Positions 35,909-45,705 of a stretch of DNA of 64,000 bases are shown piece after piece (position 1 is the stretch's first letter; each line of letters opens with the position of its first letter). The DNA is from Parvularcula dongshanensis (GTDB lineage Bacteria > Pseudomonadota > Alphaproteobacteria > Caulobacterales > Parvularculaceae). The notes under the pieces are model-generated. The model saw nothing but the letters and a program-made list of their open reading frames with translations, did no database searches and was not told the origin of the DNA. The translations under genes were made by a program, and so were the position numbers. The DNA is taken from NCBI RefSeq assembly GCF_014199615.1, contig NZ_JACHOB010000001.1, positions 124,001 through 188,000 of the forward strand, in the 5' to 3' direction.

Positions 35909-36493
35909 ATGATCCGCCCCCTCCTCGTCCTCCTCGCGCTCGGCGCGCTCTGCGCCTGCTCGACCGCCGTGAAGGCGACGACGAAGACGACGGCCTTCGC
36001 CGTGAAGAAGACCGCACAGGGCGCGGCGGTGGCGGCGTCGGTCCCGCTCGAAGACCTCAACATCAAACGCGAGCGAATCCCGAAGGCGCTGCGCCGGCTC
36101 GACGGCCCCTACCCGTTCGAAGCGCCGCACAGCTGCTTCATGATCTTCTTCGAGGTCCGCGAGCTCAACGCGGCGCTCGGCCCGGACGCGGACGATCCGC
36201 TCCCGAAGGACGAGCGAAGCCTCGGTCAGAAGGCGGACGATGCCGTCGGGGCGGGCGCGACCTACGCCGTGCGCAAGGGCGCGGCGAGCCAGATCCCCTT
36301 CCGCGACCTCGTCCGCGCCGCCTCCGGCGTGAACGCTCATGAGCGGGAGCTGCGTCGTGCCTACCTGAAGGGCGTCGCGCGGCGCGCCTATCTGAGGGGG
36401 CAGGCCGACGCGCGCGGCTGCGACCAGGCGGCGGTGGACCGGGAACTCTACGAGGAGCGCCAGCGCAAGAAGAAGCGCGGCCGGATCTTCTAA
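35909..36493 (+). CDS. Lipoprotein of a tandem paralogous pair, second copy
   Basis: 194 residues. Lipoprotein signal with CACS (MIRPLLVLLALGALCAC). Shares with the preceding gene PLEDLNIKRERIP, LDGPYPFEAPHSC, LNAALGPDADDP, QIPFRDLVRAASGVNAHER and RRAYLKG. It differs by a Lys/Thr-rich linker after the lipid anchor and a basic tail (QRKKKRGRIF). 54 bases separate it from the first copy. The stop overlaps sufS convergently by 4 bases. Function unknown. Confidence 0.82.
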   Translation: MIRPLLVLLALGALCACSTAVKATTKTTAFAVKKTAQGAAVAASVPLEDLNIKRERIPKALRRLDGPYPFEAPHSCFMIFFEVRELNAALGPDADDPLPKDERSLGQKADDAVGAGATYAVRKGAASQIPFRDLVRAASGVNAHERELRRAYLKGVARRAYLRGQADARGCDQAAVDRELYEERQRKKKRGRIF

Positions 36494-37710
36494 CCGAGAA
36501 GATCCTTCGCCTTGCGGCAGGCGTCGGCCAAAGCCTCGACCTCTTCGTGCGTGTTGTAGGCCGCGAAGCTCGCGCGCGCCGTCGCGCTGACGCCCAGGCG
36601 CTCCATCAGCGGCTGGCAGCAATGGTGCCCCGCCCGCACCGCGACCCCCTGGCGGTCGAGGATCGTGGCCACGTCGTGCGGGTGCGCCCCGTCGATGTTG
36701 AAGGCGACGACTGGACCCTTGCCCTCCTGCCGTCCGTAGACGGTGACGAAGTTCAGCGCGGACAGCGCTTCTATGGCGTGCCCGGTCAGCGCGTCTTCGT
36801 GCGCGCGCAACCCCTCGACGTCTTGGGCGGCGATGAAGTCGAGCGCAGTGCCGAGGCCGATGGCCTCAAGGATGGGCGGCGTGCCCGCCTCGAACCTGTG
36901 CGGCGCGACGTTGTAGGTGACGTTCTCCTTCGTCACCTGGTCGATCATCTCGCCGCCACCCTTGAAGGGGGGCAGACTGTCGAGCAGCGCCTTGCGGCCG
37001 TAGAGGAGGCCGATCCCTGAGGGACCGTAGAGCTTGTGCCCCGTCGCGACGTAGAGGTCGACACCGAGCGCTTGGACGTCGACCGGTCCGTGCACGGTCG
37101 CCTGGCAGCCATCCGCGAGGATCAGCGCGTCGTGCTCATGCGCGATCCGCGCCATCTCTCCGAGCGGCGTGTAGGCGCCGAGGACGTTGGACTGGTGCGT
37201 GACCGCGACGAGGCGGGTCCTGTCCGTGAAGAGCGCGCGGTAGGCATCCAAGTCGACGTTGCCGTCCTCGTCCACATCGAGCCACTTCAGGACCGCGCCC
37301 TTGCGCTCGCGCAGGAAGTGCCAGGGGACGATGTTGGAGTGGTGCTCCATCACGGTAAGGATGATCTCGTCCCCCTCCCCGATCGCGTGCTGGCCGAGGG
37401 CGTTCCCTGCGAGGTTGAACCCGTCCGTGCCGCCCGCGGTGAAGATCACCTCGTCGGGGCTCGCGGCGTTCAGGTACGCCCGAGCCGACTCCCGCGCCTG
37501 CTCATAGGCAGTCGTCGCCTCGTTCGACAGGGCGTGGAGGCCCCGGTGCACGTTGGCGTAGGAGTGCGTCATCAGCTCGGTGAGCTTGTCCACGACAACG
37601 CGCGGCTTCTGCACGGAGGCGGCGTTGTCGAGGTAGCGCAACGGTTTTCCGTAGACCTCGCGGGAGAGGATTGGGAACTCGGCGCGGAAGGCTTGGGGGT
37701 CGAAGGTCAT
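36490..37710 (-). CDS. sufS: Cysteine desulfurase, SufS type
   Basis: 406 residues, the usual SufS length. PLP lysine in ATGHKLYGPSG near residue 222, catalytic cysteine in RAGHHCCQPLM near 364, and N-terminal YLDNAASVQKP. Supplies persulfide sulfur for Fe-S assembly. It is the last gene of the suf operon; the ATG overlaps the stop of the PNPOx-like gene. A second, IscS-type desulfurase lies near the start of the same operon. No sufE, sufU or sufT follows. Confidence 0.94.
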   Translation of the reverse strand: MTFDPQAFRAEFPILSREVYGKPLRYLDNAASVQKPRVVVDKLTELMTHSYANVHRGLHALSNEATTAYEQARESARAYLNAASPDEVIFTAGGTDGFNLAGNALGQHAIGEGDEIILTVMEHHSNIVPWHFLRERKGAVLKWLDVDEDGNVDLDAYRALFTDRTRLVAVTHQSNVLGAYTPLGEMARIAHEHDALILADGCQATVHGPVDVQALGVDLYVATGHKLYGPSGIGLLYGRKALLDSLPPFKGGGEMIDQVTKENVTYNVAPHRFEAGTPPILEAIGLGTALDFIAAQDVEGLRAHEDALTGHAIEALSALNFVTVYGRQEGKGPVVAFNIDGAHPHDVATILDRQGVAVRAGHHCCQPLMERLGVSATARASFAAYNTHEEVEALADACRKAKDLLG

Positions 37711-38252
37711 GCGTCCACCAGCCCCGTCGGCAGCCCGTCGATGCTGACCGCGTTGTTCTCCGCCTGATAGGCGGCGAGGCCCGCCTCACCCTTGCGTTCT
37801 GACCAGCGGAGAAGCGTGTCGCGCTCTTCGTCCAGGCTCATCTGCGGCACGGCATAGCCGCAGCTCGTCTGCACGCTGTCGATCGCGAGTACCACGAGGC
37901 CGCGGGCGCCGGGCAGGTCCGGGAAAAGGTGCGCGTTCGCCTCGTAGAACGCGGACCCTTTCTGCTCGTAGCGACCGTGGCCGTAGAGGCGGAGGATCAG
38001 GGGCGCGTCGCCGAAGCTGTTGAACATCACCGTCAAGCGGCCGTCCGCGCGAAGGTGCGCCGCGGTCTCCGCCCCGCTGCCCGAGAGGTCGAGGTAGGCA
38101 GCCTCGTTCGGCGAGAGGACGCGGAAGCTGTCCATGCCCTTCGGGGAGAGGTTGATGCGGCCGGTAGGCGCCGCGCTCGCGACGAAGAACATGGGCTGCG
38201 CCTCGATGAAGCGCGTCAGCTGATCCGTCAGGGCGTCGTAGAAGCGGGCCAT
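37707..38252 (-). CDS. Pyridoxamine 5'-phosphate oxidase-family flavoprotein
   Basis: 181 residues with the split-barrel FMN-binding pattern of the PNPOx family: FVASAAPTGRINLSPKGMDSF, then LDLSGSGAETAAHLRADGRLTVMF and LRLYGHGRYE. These proteins bind FMN or F420 and are not true PdxH enzymes. It lies between sufS and an AT-rich membrane gene in the suf transcript, with a 1-base overlap upstream (TGATG) and ATGA downstream. A link to PLP or redox supply for desulfurases is possible but unproven. Confidence 0.82.
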   Translation of the reverse strand: MARFYDALTDQLTRFIEAQPMFFVASAAPTGRINLSPKGMDSFRVLSPNEAAYLDLSGSGAETAAHLRADGRLTVMFNSFGDAPLILRLYGHGRYEQKGSAFYEANAHLFPDLPGARGLVVLAIDSVQTSCGYAVPQMSLDEERDTLLRWSERKGEAGLAAYQAENNAVSIDGLPTGLVDA

Positions 38253-38707
38253 CAAACAGGAACCTCTCCTTGTTCGAACTTTGTCCGGTTCCATCGCAGG
38301 CGGCCGTAAACGTACCCCGCCGCTGCCCCCGCCGGAGCCGTTAGCGGCAATAGTACAAACCCAAAGAATATGCCAACTGCTATCCCCGTGATCATTCCCG
38401 AAATAGCGTACCATCGAACTGATTTAGGACTTCTAGCAATCAACTCGACGATTATAATGCCAAGTAGACCAGACGCCGCGATATATTCCCCAAATACAGC
38501 TATGGAATGCAGATCTTCCACATCAGTAAATATGAGAACAACATCTAAATATTCGTCAGATGATATAGAGAGGGTTGATCCGCTATATATTGACCATACC
38601 AGATCATGCAAAATGAAATACGGCCCCATTAAGAAACAGAACGTCACTAAGGCAACCAGAACGGCTGCCGCATAGGCTAGGGGGATGCGTAGTATTTGCA
38701 AGAACAT
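38252..38707 (-). CDS. Uncharacterised four-helix membrane protein, AT-rich gene inside the suf operon
   Basis: 151 residues from ATG 38707. Hydrophobic segments: IPLAYAAAVLVALVTFCFLM, VAVFGEYIAASGLLGIII-like and two in SGMITGIAVGIFFGFVLLPL through AAAGYVYG. My hand count over 38341-38640 gives about 41% GC (122 of 300), against clearly GC-rich neighbours, and codon choice differs accordingly (ATA, AGA, TTA-type codons). It follows sufD by 23 bases and shares one base with the next start, so it is built into the operon. No recognised family. Likely gained by transfer. Confidence 0.7.
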   Translation of the reverse strand: MFLQILRIPLAYAAAVLVALVTFCFLMGPYFILHDLVWSIYSGSTLSISSDEYLDVVLIFTDVEDLHSIAVFGEYIAASGLLGIIIVELIARSPKSVRWYAISGMITGIAVGIFFGFVLLPLTAPAGAAAGYVYGRLRWNRTKFEQGEVPV

Positions 38708-38730
38708 CGCCTGTTGCACCTTCGCGAGCC

Positions 38731-39906
38731 TTAGTTCGACGCTTCTCGGAATAGCCGTTCGAGCTGGGCCCGCATCCCCTCGTCGCCGACCCGCGCCAGG
38801 ACCTCGCCGGCGAAGGCGTCGATGAGCAGGCCTCTCGCCGCCTCTTCCGACAGGCCGCGCTGGCGAAGGTAGAACATCGCCTCGGGGTCGAGCGCGCCGG
38901 CGGTATTGCCGTGGGCGCATTCGACATCGTCGGCGTAGATCTCGAGTTCGGGCTTGGCGTTCACGCTCGCGCCCTGGGAGAGGAGGAGCGCGTGGTGGGA
39001 CATCTGCGCGTCGGTCTTCTGCGCGCCCCTGTCGACGTGGAACTTGCCTTGGAAGACGCCGCGCGCGCGATCCAGCGCCACACCCTTGACAAGCTGCCGC
39101 GTCTCAGCGCCCGTGCCGGCGTAGTCCACATGGGTGGTGGTGTCGCAGTGGCGCTGGCCCGACAGCTTGTAGAGCGCGTCCAGGCGCACGCGGCTGTCCG
39201 TGTGCTGCACGAGGCGGTTCTCGTGCCGAACGAGGGCGCCGCCGAGAGTGAGCGCGGACTGGTTGAGCTCGGCATCTTCGCAGACGTCGAGAAGGCTCGT
39301 GTGGACGAGCACCGCCTCGCTGGCGGGCGGCTGGACGACGAGGCGGGTAAGGCTCGCGCCCTCGCCCAGCACGATCTCCGTCAGGCTGTTCGGGAAGGGG
39401 GCGCCGGTGATCTCATGCGTCTCGTAGAGCGTCGCGCGGCCATGCGGGGCGACACGCAGGGAGACGCGGTCGGCGTGGGTGCCGCTGCCGTCCGAAAGCC
39501 TGCGGATCAGGATCGGGGTACCAAAGGTCCCGTCGACCTCGATCGTCAGCACGCGCGCGGTCGTTGCTAGCGAGGCGAGGTCGGCGTCCGGCAGCACGGT
39601 CGGGCGGGGCGCGTCGAGGCTGACCCGCACGCCGTCCGGCAACTCGGGCAGGTCCCACTCGCCGTTGCGGCAGAAAAGGACGAGCGCGCCTTCCGGCTCC
39701 AGCGGCGAGGCGGGGTCAGAGCCTGCGTAAGCGACGCTCGCCGCGCGCTCCTCGCGCAGAGCGGCGCGCAGGTCCGACCACTTCCACGCCTCGGTCCGCC
39801 GCCCCGGCAACCCGCGCGAGCGCAGCGCCTCGGCGATCTCGCCCTCGGGCAGTCCCGAGAAGAGGCGGTCTTCGAAGGCGGTGTAGGTGATGGGGGCGCC
39901 GACCAC
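38731..39906 (-). CDS. sufD: Fe-S assembly scaffold component SufD
   Basis: 391 residues. An N-terminal helical part with GLPGRRTEAWKWSDLR, then the right-handed beta-helix core and C-terminal helical domain with VECAHGNTAGALDPEAMFYLRQRG and DAFAGEVL. Forms the SufB-C-D scaffold. GTG start shares one base with the sufC stop. Confidence 0.94.
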   Translation of the reverse strand: MVGAPITYTAFEDRLFSGLPEGEIAEALRSRGLPGRRTEAWKWSDLRAALREERAASVAYAGSDPASPLEPEGALVLFCRNGEWDLPELPDGVRVSLDAPRPTVLPDADLASLATTARVLTIEVDGTFGTPILIRRLSDGSGTHADRVSLRVAPHGRATLYETHEITGAPFPNSLTEIVLGEGASLTRLVVQPPASEAVLVHTSLLDVCEDAELNQSALTLGGALVRHENRLVQHTDSRVRLDALYKLSGQRHCDTTTHVDYAGTGAETRQLVKGVALDRARGVFQGKFHVDRGAQKTDAQMSHHALLLSQGASVNAKPELEIYADDVECAHGNTAGALDPEAMFYLRQRGLSEEAARGLLIDAFAGEVLARVGDEGMRAQLERLFREASN

Positions 39907-40655
39907 TACGCCGCCTCCGCCGTGAACTGCTCGTAGCCGCCCTCTTCGAGCTCCGCCGCGAGTTCCGGCCCGCCGGAGTGGACGATTCTGCCGCCCGCGA
40001 GGACGTGGATGCGGTCGGGGCGGACGTGCTCTAGGAGGCGCTGGTAGTGGGTTATGACGAGGAAGCCGCGATCGGGGCTTCTAAGCTCGTTCACGACGCG
40101 GCCGACCATGCGCAGGGCGTCGATGTCGAGGCCGGAGTCCGTCTCGTCCATGATCGCGAAGCGCGGCTGGAAGAGGGCGAGCTGCAGCATCTCCATCCGC
40201 TTCTTCTCGCCGCCGGAGAAGCCGTCGTTGAAGGGGCGCTTGAGCTTGTCGGGCGTGAGGCCGACCGTCTGGGCGTGGGTGCGGAAGACCTTGAGGAAGT
40301 CTGCCGAGCTGACTTCGTCCTCTCCCCTCGCCGCCCTTTGCGCGTTGAGCGCGGTGCGGAGGAAGTTCATCGTCGCGACGCCCGGGATCGCGACCGGGGA
40401 CTGGAAGGACAAGAAGACGCCCTTAGCCGCGCGCTCGTCGGGCTCGAGCCCGATCAGGCTCTCGCCGTCGAGCGTCACGTCGCCGGAGACGGGCTCGTAA
40501 CCCGGGCGCCCCGCCACCGTGTAGGACAGCGTGGACTTGCCGGAGCCGTTCGGCCCCATGATGGCGTGCACCTCCCCCGCCGGGACGGAGAGGCTCAGGC
40601 TATCGAGGATGGGGTTCCCCTCGATCTCGACGGTCAGGTTCTCGATGTTCAGCAT
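39906..40655 (-). CDS. sufC: Fe-S assembly ATPase SufC
   Basis: 249 residues from ATG 40655, which has GAGGAA five bases upstream; an extended start with TTG at 40673 is less likely. ABC ATPase: Walker A GPNGSGKST, signature FSGGEKKRMEM, Walker B FAIMDETDSGLDIDAL, and the SufC-typical VITHYQRLL. Drives conformational change of SufB/SufD during cluster assembly. Confidence 0.96.
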   Translation of the reverse strand: MLNIENLTVEIEGNPILDSLSLSVPAGEVHAIMGPNGSGKSTLSYTVAGRPGYEPVSGDVTLDGESLIGLEPDERAAKGVFLSFQSPVAIPGVATMNFLRTALNAQRAARGEDEVSSADFLKVFRTHAQTVGLTPDKLKRPFNDGFSGGEKKRMEMLQLALFQPRFAIMDETDSGLDIDALRMVGRVVNELRSPDRGFLVITHYQRLLEHVRPDRIHVLAGGRIVHSGGPELAAELEEGGYEQFTAEAA

Positions 40656-40663
40656 AGCGTTCC

Positions 40664-41055
40664 TCACGGACAAAGCTCCGTGGTCCAGTCTTCGGTTTCG
40701 CCGCGATAGCAGCGGTGGGATTTCTCTAGGCCCGTGACGGTCAGGCCGTCAGGGCCGCTGTCGGCCTCGATCTCGAAGCGCTCGGCGGCGAGGCTGTCGT
40801 CCTCGTAGCCGCTGGCGAGGATGGTGATGCGCATCTCGCCGTCGTTCTGCTCGCGCGCCTCGACCTCGATGTCGGGCGCCATGGGCGCTGCGGCCGCGAC
40901 CAGGGTGTCGACGTCGGCATAGGTCGTGCCGATCGCAAGGGGCTCCTCAGACGGCGCCTCGGCGGGCACGGTGCGGGGGGTCTCGAGCGTGACGTCCTCA
41001 TCGGGTTGCCCACAGGCGGCAAGGAGGAGTGCGGCGCAAAGCAGTATGCGTTTCA

Positions 41056-41056
<1 letters not shown>
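40664..41056 (-). CDS. Small lipoprotein between sufB and sufC
   Basis: 130 residues from ATG 41056 (or GTG 41059), sharing one base with the sufB stop. Lipoprotein signal KRILLCAALLLAAC, a Glu/Pro-rich linker, then a small acidic domain (TYADVDTLVAAAAPM, EAREQNDGEMRITILASGYEDD) ending with two cysteines (HRCYRG, TELCP). No family recognised. A secreted lipoprotein encoded among cytosolic Fe-S assembly genes is unusual. Confidence 0.75.
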
Positions 41057-42575
<1,519 letters not shown>

Positions 42576-42579
<4 letters not shown>

Positions 42580-43712
42580 GCTGCCCTCCGGGCGATCCGT
42601 TCGTACTCTTTGTTCCAGGCGGCGAGGAAACGCGCGGGCGCGTCGTCCGCGGTGTCCCAACCCATGCTGATCCTCAGGGCGCTGCCCGCCTCCGCCTCGC
42701 TCGCGCCCATAGCGCGCAAGACCGGCGAGGGGCGGACCTTGCCGGACGAGCAGGCCGAGCCTGCGGAGGCCGCGACCCTCGAAAGGTCCATCGCCATCAC
42801 CTGCGTCTCGGACCGGAAGCCCGGCGCGGAGAGGCAGAGCGTGTTGGCGAGCCGAGGCGCGCCGCGTCCCCAGACAGTCGCCTCGGGGGGTAGGCCCGCC
42901 TCGATCTCGTCGCGCAGAGCTTCGAGCCGGGCGTAGTCGTCGAGGCTCGCAACGTCGCAAAGCGCGCCGAGCCCGGCGATAGCCGCGACGTTGTGGGTCC
43001 CGGCGCGGCGGTACTCCTCCTGCCCGCCGCCTCTCAGAAGCGGTTCGAAGGCGAGGCCCGGCGTTACGACCAGCGCGCCGACGCCGACGGGGCCGCCCGC
43101 CTTGTGCGCGGAGACCGTCAGGAGGTCGGCGCCGAGCGTCGAGAAGTCGACCGGCAGCTTGAAGAGCGCCTGCACCGCGTCGCAGAGGACGTAGCCGCCC
43201 GCGCGCCGCGCGAGCCTGGCCGCTTCAGCCACGGGCTGGATCACGCCGGTCTCGTTGTTCGCAAGCATCACGCAGAGGAGGAAGGGGCCGTCCGTCTCCG
43301 CATCGTAGGACGAGAGGCGCTCGCCCAACCAGGAGAGGTCGAGCGCGCCTTGCGGCGTCACAGGCACGATCTCGACGGGGACGCCCGCATGTTCGGCCGC
43401 GACCGAGACGGCCTCGTGCTCGATGGCGGAGACGAAGAGACGGCGCACCTTCGGCCCGCCCCCGACCATGCCGAGGACGCCCGTGTTGTCGGCCTCGGTG
43501 CCGCCAGCGGTGAAGACGACGCTCTCGCGCGGCGCGGAGAGGATCTCCGCGAGCTTCGCGCGCGCGTCCTCGACGAGGCGCTTCGCGGCGCGGCCCTCGG
43601 CGTGGACGGAGGAGGCGTTGCGGGGCGCGTCCATCGCGGCCAGCATCGCCTCGCGCACTTGCGGGCGCAGCGGGCTCGTCGCGTTGTGATCGAGGTAGAG
43701 CCGGTCAGCCAT
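42576..43712 (-). CDS. Cysteine desulfurase, IscS/NifS type
   Basis: 378 residues. [12 protein letters not shown] at the start, PLP lysine in SAHKAGGP near residue 200, and the flexible cysteine loop [11 protein letters not shown] near 320, which marks the IscS/NifS (group I) type rather than SufS. Group I enzymes in this position are usual in alphaproteobacterial iscR-suf operons. Overlaps the Rrf2 regulator end by 8 bases. Confidence 0.93.
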
Positions 43713-44142
43713 GCGCGATGCTCCGCGCTTCGGGAACGCCTGCGGCGACGTCCGCTAGCGTCCGGCTCGACAAGAAGCCCTCAATGTGGCCGTCGAGGTC
43801 GCGCCACAGCCCGTGGGTCAGGCAGCGCTCAGACGTGCCGGTGCACCCGACCGTGCCGTTCGGCGCGCAGGCGGTCGTGCGGACCTCCTCGTCCACCGCC
43901 GCGACGACGTCGGCAAGAGTGACGTCGGACGGCTCGCGCGCGAGGACGTAGCCGCCGGCCGCGCCCCTGCGGCTCTCGACGAGCCCTGCGCGGCGCAGGG
44001 ACCCGAACACCTGCTCGAGGAAGCTCAAGGACAGGACCTGCCGCCGCGCCACCTCGGACAGGGGCACGGGCGCACCCCCGCCGAAGGCGGCGATGTCGGC
44101 CATCGCGGTCACCGCGAGGCGTGCCTTGGCAGTTAGTTTCAA
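43705..44142 (-). CDS. Rrf2-family (IscR-like) Fe-S regulator of the suf operon
   Basis: 145 residues. Winged helix with MKLTAKARLAVTAMADIA and LSLSFLEQVFGSLRRAGLV, then a wing RRGAAGGYVLAREP. Three cysteines at 92, 100 and 107 (TTACAPNGTVGCTGTSERC) match the spacing that holds the [2Fe-2S] cluster in IscR-type proteins. First gene of the suf transcript; probable autoregulator through the palindromes at 44220-44256. Confidence 0.92.
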   Translation of the reverse strand: MKLTAKARLAVTAMADIAAFGGGAPVPLSEVARRQVLSLSFLEQVFGSLRRAGLVESRRGAAGGYVLAREPSDVTLADVVAAVDEEVRTTACAPNGTVGCTGTSERCLTHGLWRDLDGHIEGFLSSRTLADVAAGVPEARSIAHG

Positions 44143-44219
44143 ATCCGTTCCGGCTCCGAATGTGGTTCCTGGCCAGCCGCCCGGAACCTGCTATAGCCCG
44201 CGTTCGGCTGGACTTCGGA

Positions 44220-44235
44220 GGTAGGAATTCCGACC
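44220..44235. promoter_or_regulatory. Candidate operator (16-base imperfect palindrome) between rrf2 and hydrolase genes
   Basis: GGTAGGAATTCCGACC reads GGTCGGAATTCCTACC on the other strand, so only one base pair breaks the symmetry. It sits 78-93 bases before the rrf2 start and 53-68 before the divergent hydrolase start, where a shared operator would be expected. Candidate site for the Rrf2 protein; not a known consensus I can match exactly. Confidence 0.45.
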
Positions 44236-44246
44236 TCTCCGGTCAA

Positions 44247-44256
44247 CTTTGCAAAG
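44247..44256. promoter_or_regulatory. Second palindrome in the same divergent spacer
   Basis: CTTTGCAAAG, a perfect 10-base palindrome, 32-41 bases before the hydrolase start and 11 bases from the first palindrome. The AT-rich centre contrasts with the GC-rich surroundings and may be part of a promoter or an operator. Confidence 0.35.
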
Positions 44257-44287
44257 CCGCGCGTAACGACGCGGAACGGACGGACCT

Positions 44288-44953
44288 ATGCCCGAGATCA
44301 TCTTCCCCGGCCCTGATGGGCGCATCGAGGGGCGCTATCAGAAGGCGCGCGCGGACAACGCGCCGATCGCCATGATCCTTCATCCGCACCCGCAGTTCGG
44401 GGGCACGATGAACGACAAGATCACCTACGAGATGTACCACATGTTCGCGCGCCGGGGCTTCTCGGTCATGCGGTTCAACTTCCGCGGCGTCGGCAAGTCC
44501 GAAGGCGAGTACGATCAGGGCCAGGGCGAACTGTCGGACGCGGCGACCGCGCTCGACTACCTCCAGCAGATGAACCCCGCCGCGCCCTTCGCTTGGGTCG
44601 CGGGCTTCTCCTTCGGCGCTTACGTCGGGATGCAGCTCTTGATGCGGCGGCCGGAGATCGTCGGCTTCATCTCGATCTCGGCGGCGGCGAACCTCTTCGA
44701 CTTCAGCTTCCTTGCCCCCTGCCCGTCTTCGGGCGTCGTGATCCACGGCAGCGAGGACAAGATCTGCCCGCCGAGCCTGACCCGCGACGTGATGGCGAAG
44801 ACGCGGACCCAGAAGGGTCGCCGGATCGAGTTCGACGTCATCGACGGCGCCGACCACTTCTTCTCGAAGCACGAGGAGCAGCTTCTGGACAAGGCGGCAG
44901 GCTACCTCGACCGGCGGCTGCAGGAGCCGCCCGAAGGCCACCTCTTCGATTGA
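44288..44953 (+). CDS. Alpha/beta hydrolase of the COG2945 type
   Basis: 221 residues. HPHPQFGGTMND oxyanion region, FNFRGVGKSEGEYDQG, nucleophile elbow GFSFGAYVG near residue 112, acid region GSEDKICPP and the histidine in DGADHFFSKH. Cytosolic, no signal. Substrate unknown. Divergent from the suf operon and sharing its spacer, which may imply shared control. Converges on cytochrome b561 with a 3-base gap. Confidence 0.85.
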   Translation: MPEIIFPGPDGRIEGRYQKARADNAPIAMILHPHPQFGGTMNDKITYEMYHMFARRGFSVMRFNFRGVGKSEGEYDQGQGELSDAATALDYLQQMNPAAPFAWVAGFSFGAYVGMQLLMRRPEIVGFISISAAANLFDFSFLAPCPSSGVVIHGSEDKICPPSLTRDVMAKTRTQKGRRIEFDVIDGADHFFSKHEEQLLDKAAGYLDRRLQEPPEGHLFD

Positions 44954-44956
44954 GGC

Positions 44957-45598
44957 TCAGTGCGTGGGCGCCGCCTCGCGGCGCCCCGGCAGCATTCGGG
45001 CGAGCACGCCATCCCGGTCGACGTAGCGGTGCTTTAGCGCGCCTGCGATGTGCAGCGGGATGAGGCCGATGAAGCCGAAGGCGAGAAGCTCGTGCGCCTC
45101 TTCCCACAGCTCGTGGCTGCCGACCGCTGGCAGGTGCGGGACTGGGAAGAGGAAGAAGAAGTTCACCGAGCCCTCGTGCCCCGACACCATCAGCCAGCCC
45201 GCGAGCGGCACCGCGATCATCAACACGTAGAAGATCGCCTGCGTCGCCCGTGCGAAGAGCCGGTCCCAGGCCTTCGTCCCCTCGGGCAGCGGCGGCGGCT
45301 TGTGCGTCAGCCGCCAGACGAGCCTGAAGAGAGACAGGGCGAGGATGGTCAGCCCGTTAGACTGGTGGATGGTGAAGACGGCGCTCGCATAGCTCGCATC
45401 TTCCGGCAACTTTCCCATGACGATGCCGCCGACGAGCTGAAGGATGATCAAGGCTGCGAGTATCCAATGCAGCGCCTTGGCGACCGAAGTGTAGGCCCCC
45501 GGGGCGATACGGCTCCGCGCGAGGTCGGGGGAAGGAGCGTAGGAGGTCACACGCCGAGGATGCGGCGAAACGGGTGCCTCTGCAATCGGACGACGCAT
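44957..45598 (-). CDS. Cytochrome b561
   Basis: 213 residues with four membrane helices and the expected haem histidines: AKALHW, FTIHQSNG, WEEAHELL and LIPLHIAGALKH. Diheme b561 proteins move electrons across or within the inner membrane. A GTG at codon 18 (VTSYAPS) is an alternative start that would remove a polar, proline-rich lead. Confidence 0.88.
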   Translation of the reverse strand: MRRPIAEAPVSPHPRRVTSYAPSPDLARSRIAPGAYTSVAKALHWILAALIILQLVGGIVMGKLPEDASYASAVFTIHQSNGLTILALSLFRLVWRLTHKPPPLPEGTKAWDRLFARATQAIFYVLMIAVPLAGWLMVSGHEGSVNFFFLFPVPHLPAVGSHELWEEAHELLAFGFIGLIPLHIAGALKHRYVDRDGVLARMLPGRREAAPTH

Positions 45599-45693
45599 CG
45601 GCCGATCGCGTCACGGAAGTTTTCCCCTAACCGGAACCGAATCAGGGAAGGCTGGGTTCGCGAGGGGAAGGCCGGCGCCGCTAGCCTTCTGAA

Positions 45694-45700
45694 AAGGAGG
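45694..45700 (+). promoter_or_regulatory. Perfect Shine-Dalgarno for the leader ORF
   Basis: AAGGAGG, the full anti-16S match, five bases before ATG 45706. Few genes in this window have so good a site, which argues that the short frame behind it is translated. Confidence 0.65.
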
Positions 45701-45705
45701 GCTGA

